Source: Acidiferrobacter sp. (GTDB taxonomy: Bacteria; Pseudomonadota; Gammaproteobacteria; Acidiferrobacterales; Acidiferrobacteraceae). Taken from it: 7,782 bases of DNA. The position numbers and the translations under genes are program-made. Shown here piece by piece: positions 6,989 to 7,782 of this stretch (position 1 is its first letter; each line of letters opens with the position of its first letter). The DNA is taken from positions 1 through 7,782 of the forward strand of contig DAHWGZ010000073.1 of NCBI GenBank assembly GCA_027335965.1. The letters are read 5' to 3'. The notes beneath the pieces are model-generated. The model did no database searches and had not been told where the DNA came from. It was given only the letters and a program-made list of their open reading frames with translations.

Positions 6989-7007
6989 AGACGTTAGCAG
7001 ACGCTAG
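6989..7007. repeat. Tandem 9-bp direct repeat upstream of the RRM gene
   Basis: AGACGTTAG (6989-6997) and AGACGCTAG (6999-7007) are direct repeats with one mismatch, spaced 10 bases start to start (about one helical turn). They lie about 45-63 bases upstream of the RRM start codon, where a promoter or regulator site would be expected. On the minus strand TGCTAACGT overlaps them and faintly resembles an extended -10 element; no convincing -35 is seen at normal spacing. Confidence 0.4.
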
Positions 7008-7059
7008 GAGGCGGCAACACGCCCCGTTCGTCCTTCCGTCCTCTGGGTGCCACCGTGCG
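7008..7059. other. Remaining intergenic DNA between the RRM gene and the SDR gene
   Basis: Between the SDR stop and the tandem repeat there is only short GC-rich sequence. On the minus strand it contains GGACGGAAGGACGAACGGGG, a purine-rich stretch with two GGACG copies. No coding frame, RNA gene or clear terminator hairpin is seen. Confidence 0.3.
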
Positions 7060-7782
7060 TCAGCAGGGTCCCGGAATAAGGTCCTTGAGCGCCTCGCGGA
7101 AGGGTCTGGGGGTGATGCCGAGATCGCGCAGGCCGGGGGTCCCGGCCGCGCAGGCCGACCCCGCGCGCAGGGTGCGCCACTGATCGACGGAAAACGGGGC
7201 CCCCGGCAAGCGGCCCAGGACGCGCGCCATGAGCAGGCTCGCGCCCGGCGCCAGGCCGCGCGGACGGGCTCGACCGGAACGCTCGGCGATGGCCGATACG
7301 GCCTCCGAAAGCGGCATGAGCTCGGGGCCGCAGAATCCGTAGTCGCGTCCGGCGGCGGCCGTGCGGGCCAAGGCCGCGATGATCCCCGAGACCACGTCGT
7401 CGACATGCACGGGGGCCATGGGGCTTGCGGCGAGCGGCACCGGCAGCCCCAGCGGGGCCCACCGCAGGAGCCGCTGGAAACGGCACACGAAATGGTCGTA
7501 AGGCCCGTAAATGACGCTCGGCCGCACGACGATGGCGGCCGGCGCCAGCGCCCGCAGACGCTGCTCGCCGCGCGCCTTGCTGCGCAGGTAGCCGCTGTCG
7601 GAGGCGGGGTCGGCGCCCGCGGCGCTCACGTGCAGGAGCCGCAGCCCGCAGCCGGCGCGGGCGGCGCGCGCCGGCAGCTCCTCGTGCACGCGCACGAAGT
7701 CCCCGGGGGTCCGTTCCTCGAGGATGCCCACCAGATTGATGAGCGCCGCGGCGCCGGCGACGATTTGGCGCAGGAAGCGCTC
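7060..7782 (-). CDS. NDUFA9-like atypical SDR, NAD(P)-binding epimerase/dehydratase family (N-terminus outside window)
   Basis: Atypical short-chain dehydrogenase/reductase of the NDUFA9-like group (complex I accessory-subunit relatives; COG0702 type). Members bind NAD(P)(H); bacterial functions are mostly unproven. The frame is open through the right edge: 17 codons (starting ERFLRQIV and ending ALINL) precede an in-frame GTG at 7731 that is not the real start. The 240 visible residues begin after the Rossmann glycine motif, so about 60-80 residues are missing. Numbering from the edge, marks are AALINLVGILEE (12-23), LHVSAAGAD (50-58), the YLRSK active-site-like pair Y65 and K69, VVRPSVIYGPYDHF (85-98) and PVHVDDV (124-130). 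The TGA ends the frame at 7060. It reads in the same direction as the RRM gene 115 bases downstream. Confidence 0.87.
   Translation of the reverse strand, partial: ERFLRQIVAGAAALINLVGILEERTPGDFVRVHEELPARAARAGCGLRLLHVSAAGADPASDSGYLRSKARGEQRLRALAPAAIVVRPSVIYGPYDHFVCRFQRLLRWAPLGLPVPLAASPMAPVHVDDVVSGIIAALARTAAAGRDYGFCGPELMPLSEAVSAIAERSGRARPRGLAPGASLLMARVLGRLPGAPFSVDQWRTLRAGSACAAGTPGLRDLGITPRPFREALKDLIPGPC

Noticed and set aside
6987..7059. Minus-strand frames at 6987-7406 and 7004-7486 as small genes
   Set aside because: They run out of frame with the NDUFA9-like gene, whose motifs are clear. Their products are Arg/Pro/Ala-rich shadows that spill into the intergenic DNA.

Overview
The window looks like a chromosomal stretch of a GC-rich proteobacterium (G+C by eye around two thirds). 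It is probably a chemoautotrophic gamma- or betaproteobacterium. The pointers are a CbbQ/CbbO-type Rubisco activase pair, a CCA enzyme that aligns closely with the E. coli protein from end to end, and the NDUFA9-like and MidA-like families common in these classes. Genus cannot be fixed from this piece. There is no mobile element, CRISPR array, tRNA or rRNA that I can support, and coding density is very high.

Layout, left to right. (1) 1-872, plus strand: the C-terminal three quarters of a MidA/NDUFAF7-type methyltransferase, cut by the left edge. (2) 895-5531, minus strand: an apparent operon read right to left as cca (tRNA CCA-adding enzyme), cbbQ (AAA+ ATPase) and cbbO (VWA-domain adaptor). 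cbbQ and cbbO overlap by four bases (ATGA), so they are probably translationally coupled. cbbO converges on midA with only 22 bases between the stops. (3) 5532-6737, plus strand: a lipoprotein of the predicted zinc aminopeptidase family (HELAH motif). Its start codon abuts the cca start inside one CATATG hexamer. (4) 6603-6944, minus strand: a single-RRM RNA-binding protein whose 3' end overlaps the tail of the aminopeptidase. (5) 6945-7059: a short intergenic region with a near-perfect 9-bp tandem repeat. (6) 7060-7782, minus strand: an NDUFA9-like atypical short-chain dehydrogenase, cut by the right edge.

How it fits together. From memory, cca, midA and NDUFA9-like genes often sit near each other in beta- and gammaproteobacteria. 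The cbbQO pair therefore looks inserted into, or retained in, a housekeeping neighbourhood without Rubisco genes beside it. CbbQ (ATPase) and CbbO (adaptor with a complete MIDAS metal site) should form the complex that removes inhibitory sugar phosphates from Rubisco. The alternative is a related NorQ/NorD-like metalloenzyme maturation pair. I found no clearly new system. The most useful second looks are the Rubisco-less cbbQO pair, a zincin-like but glutamate-less segment in CbbO, the unusual C-terminus of the aminopeptidase, and the two places where opposite-strand genes share start or stop palindromes.
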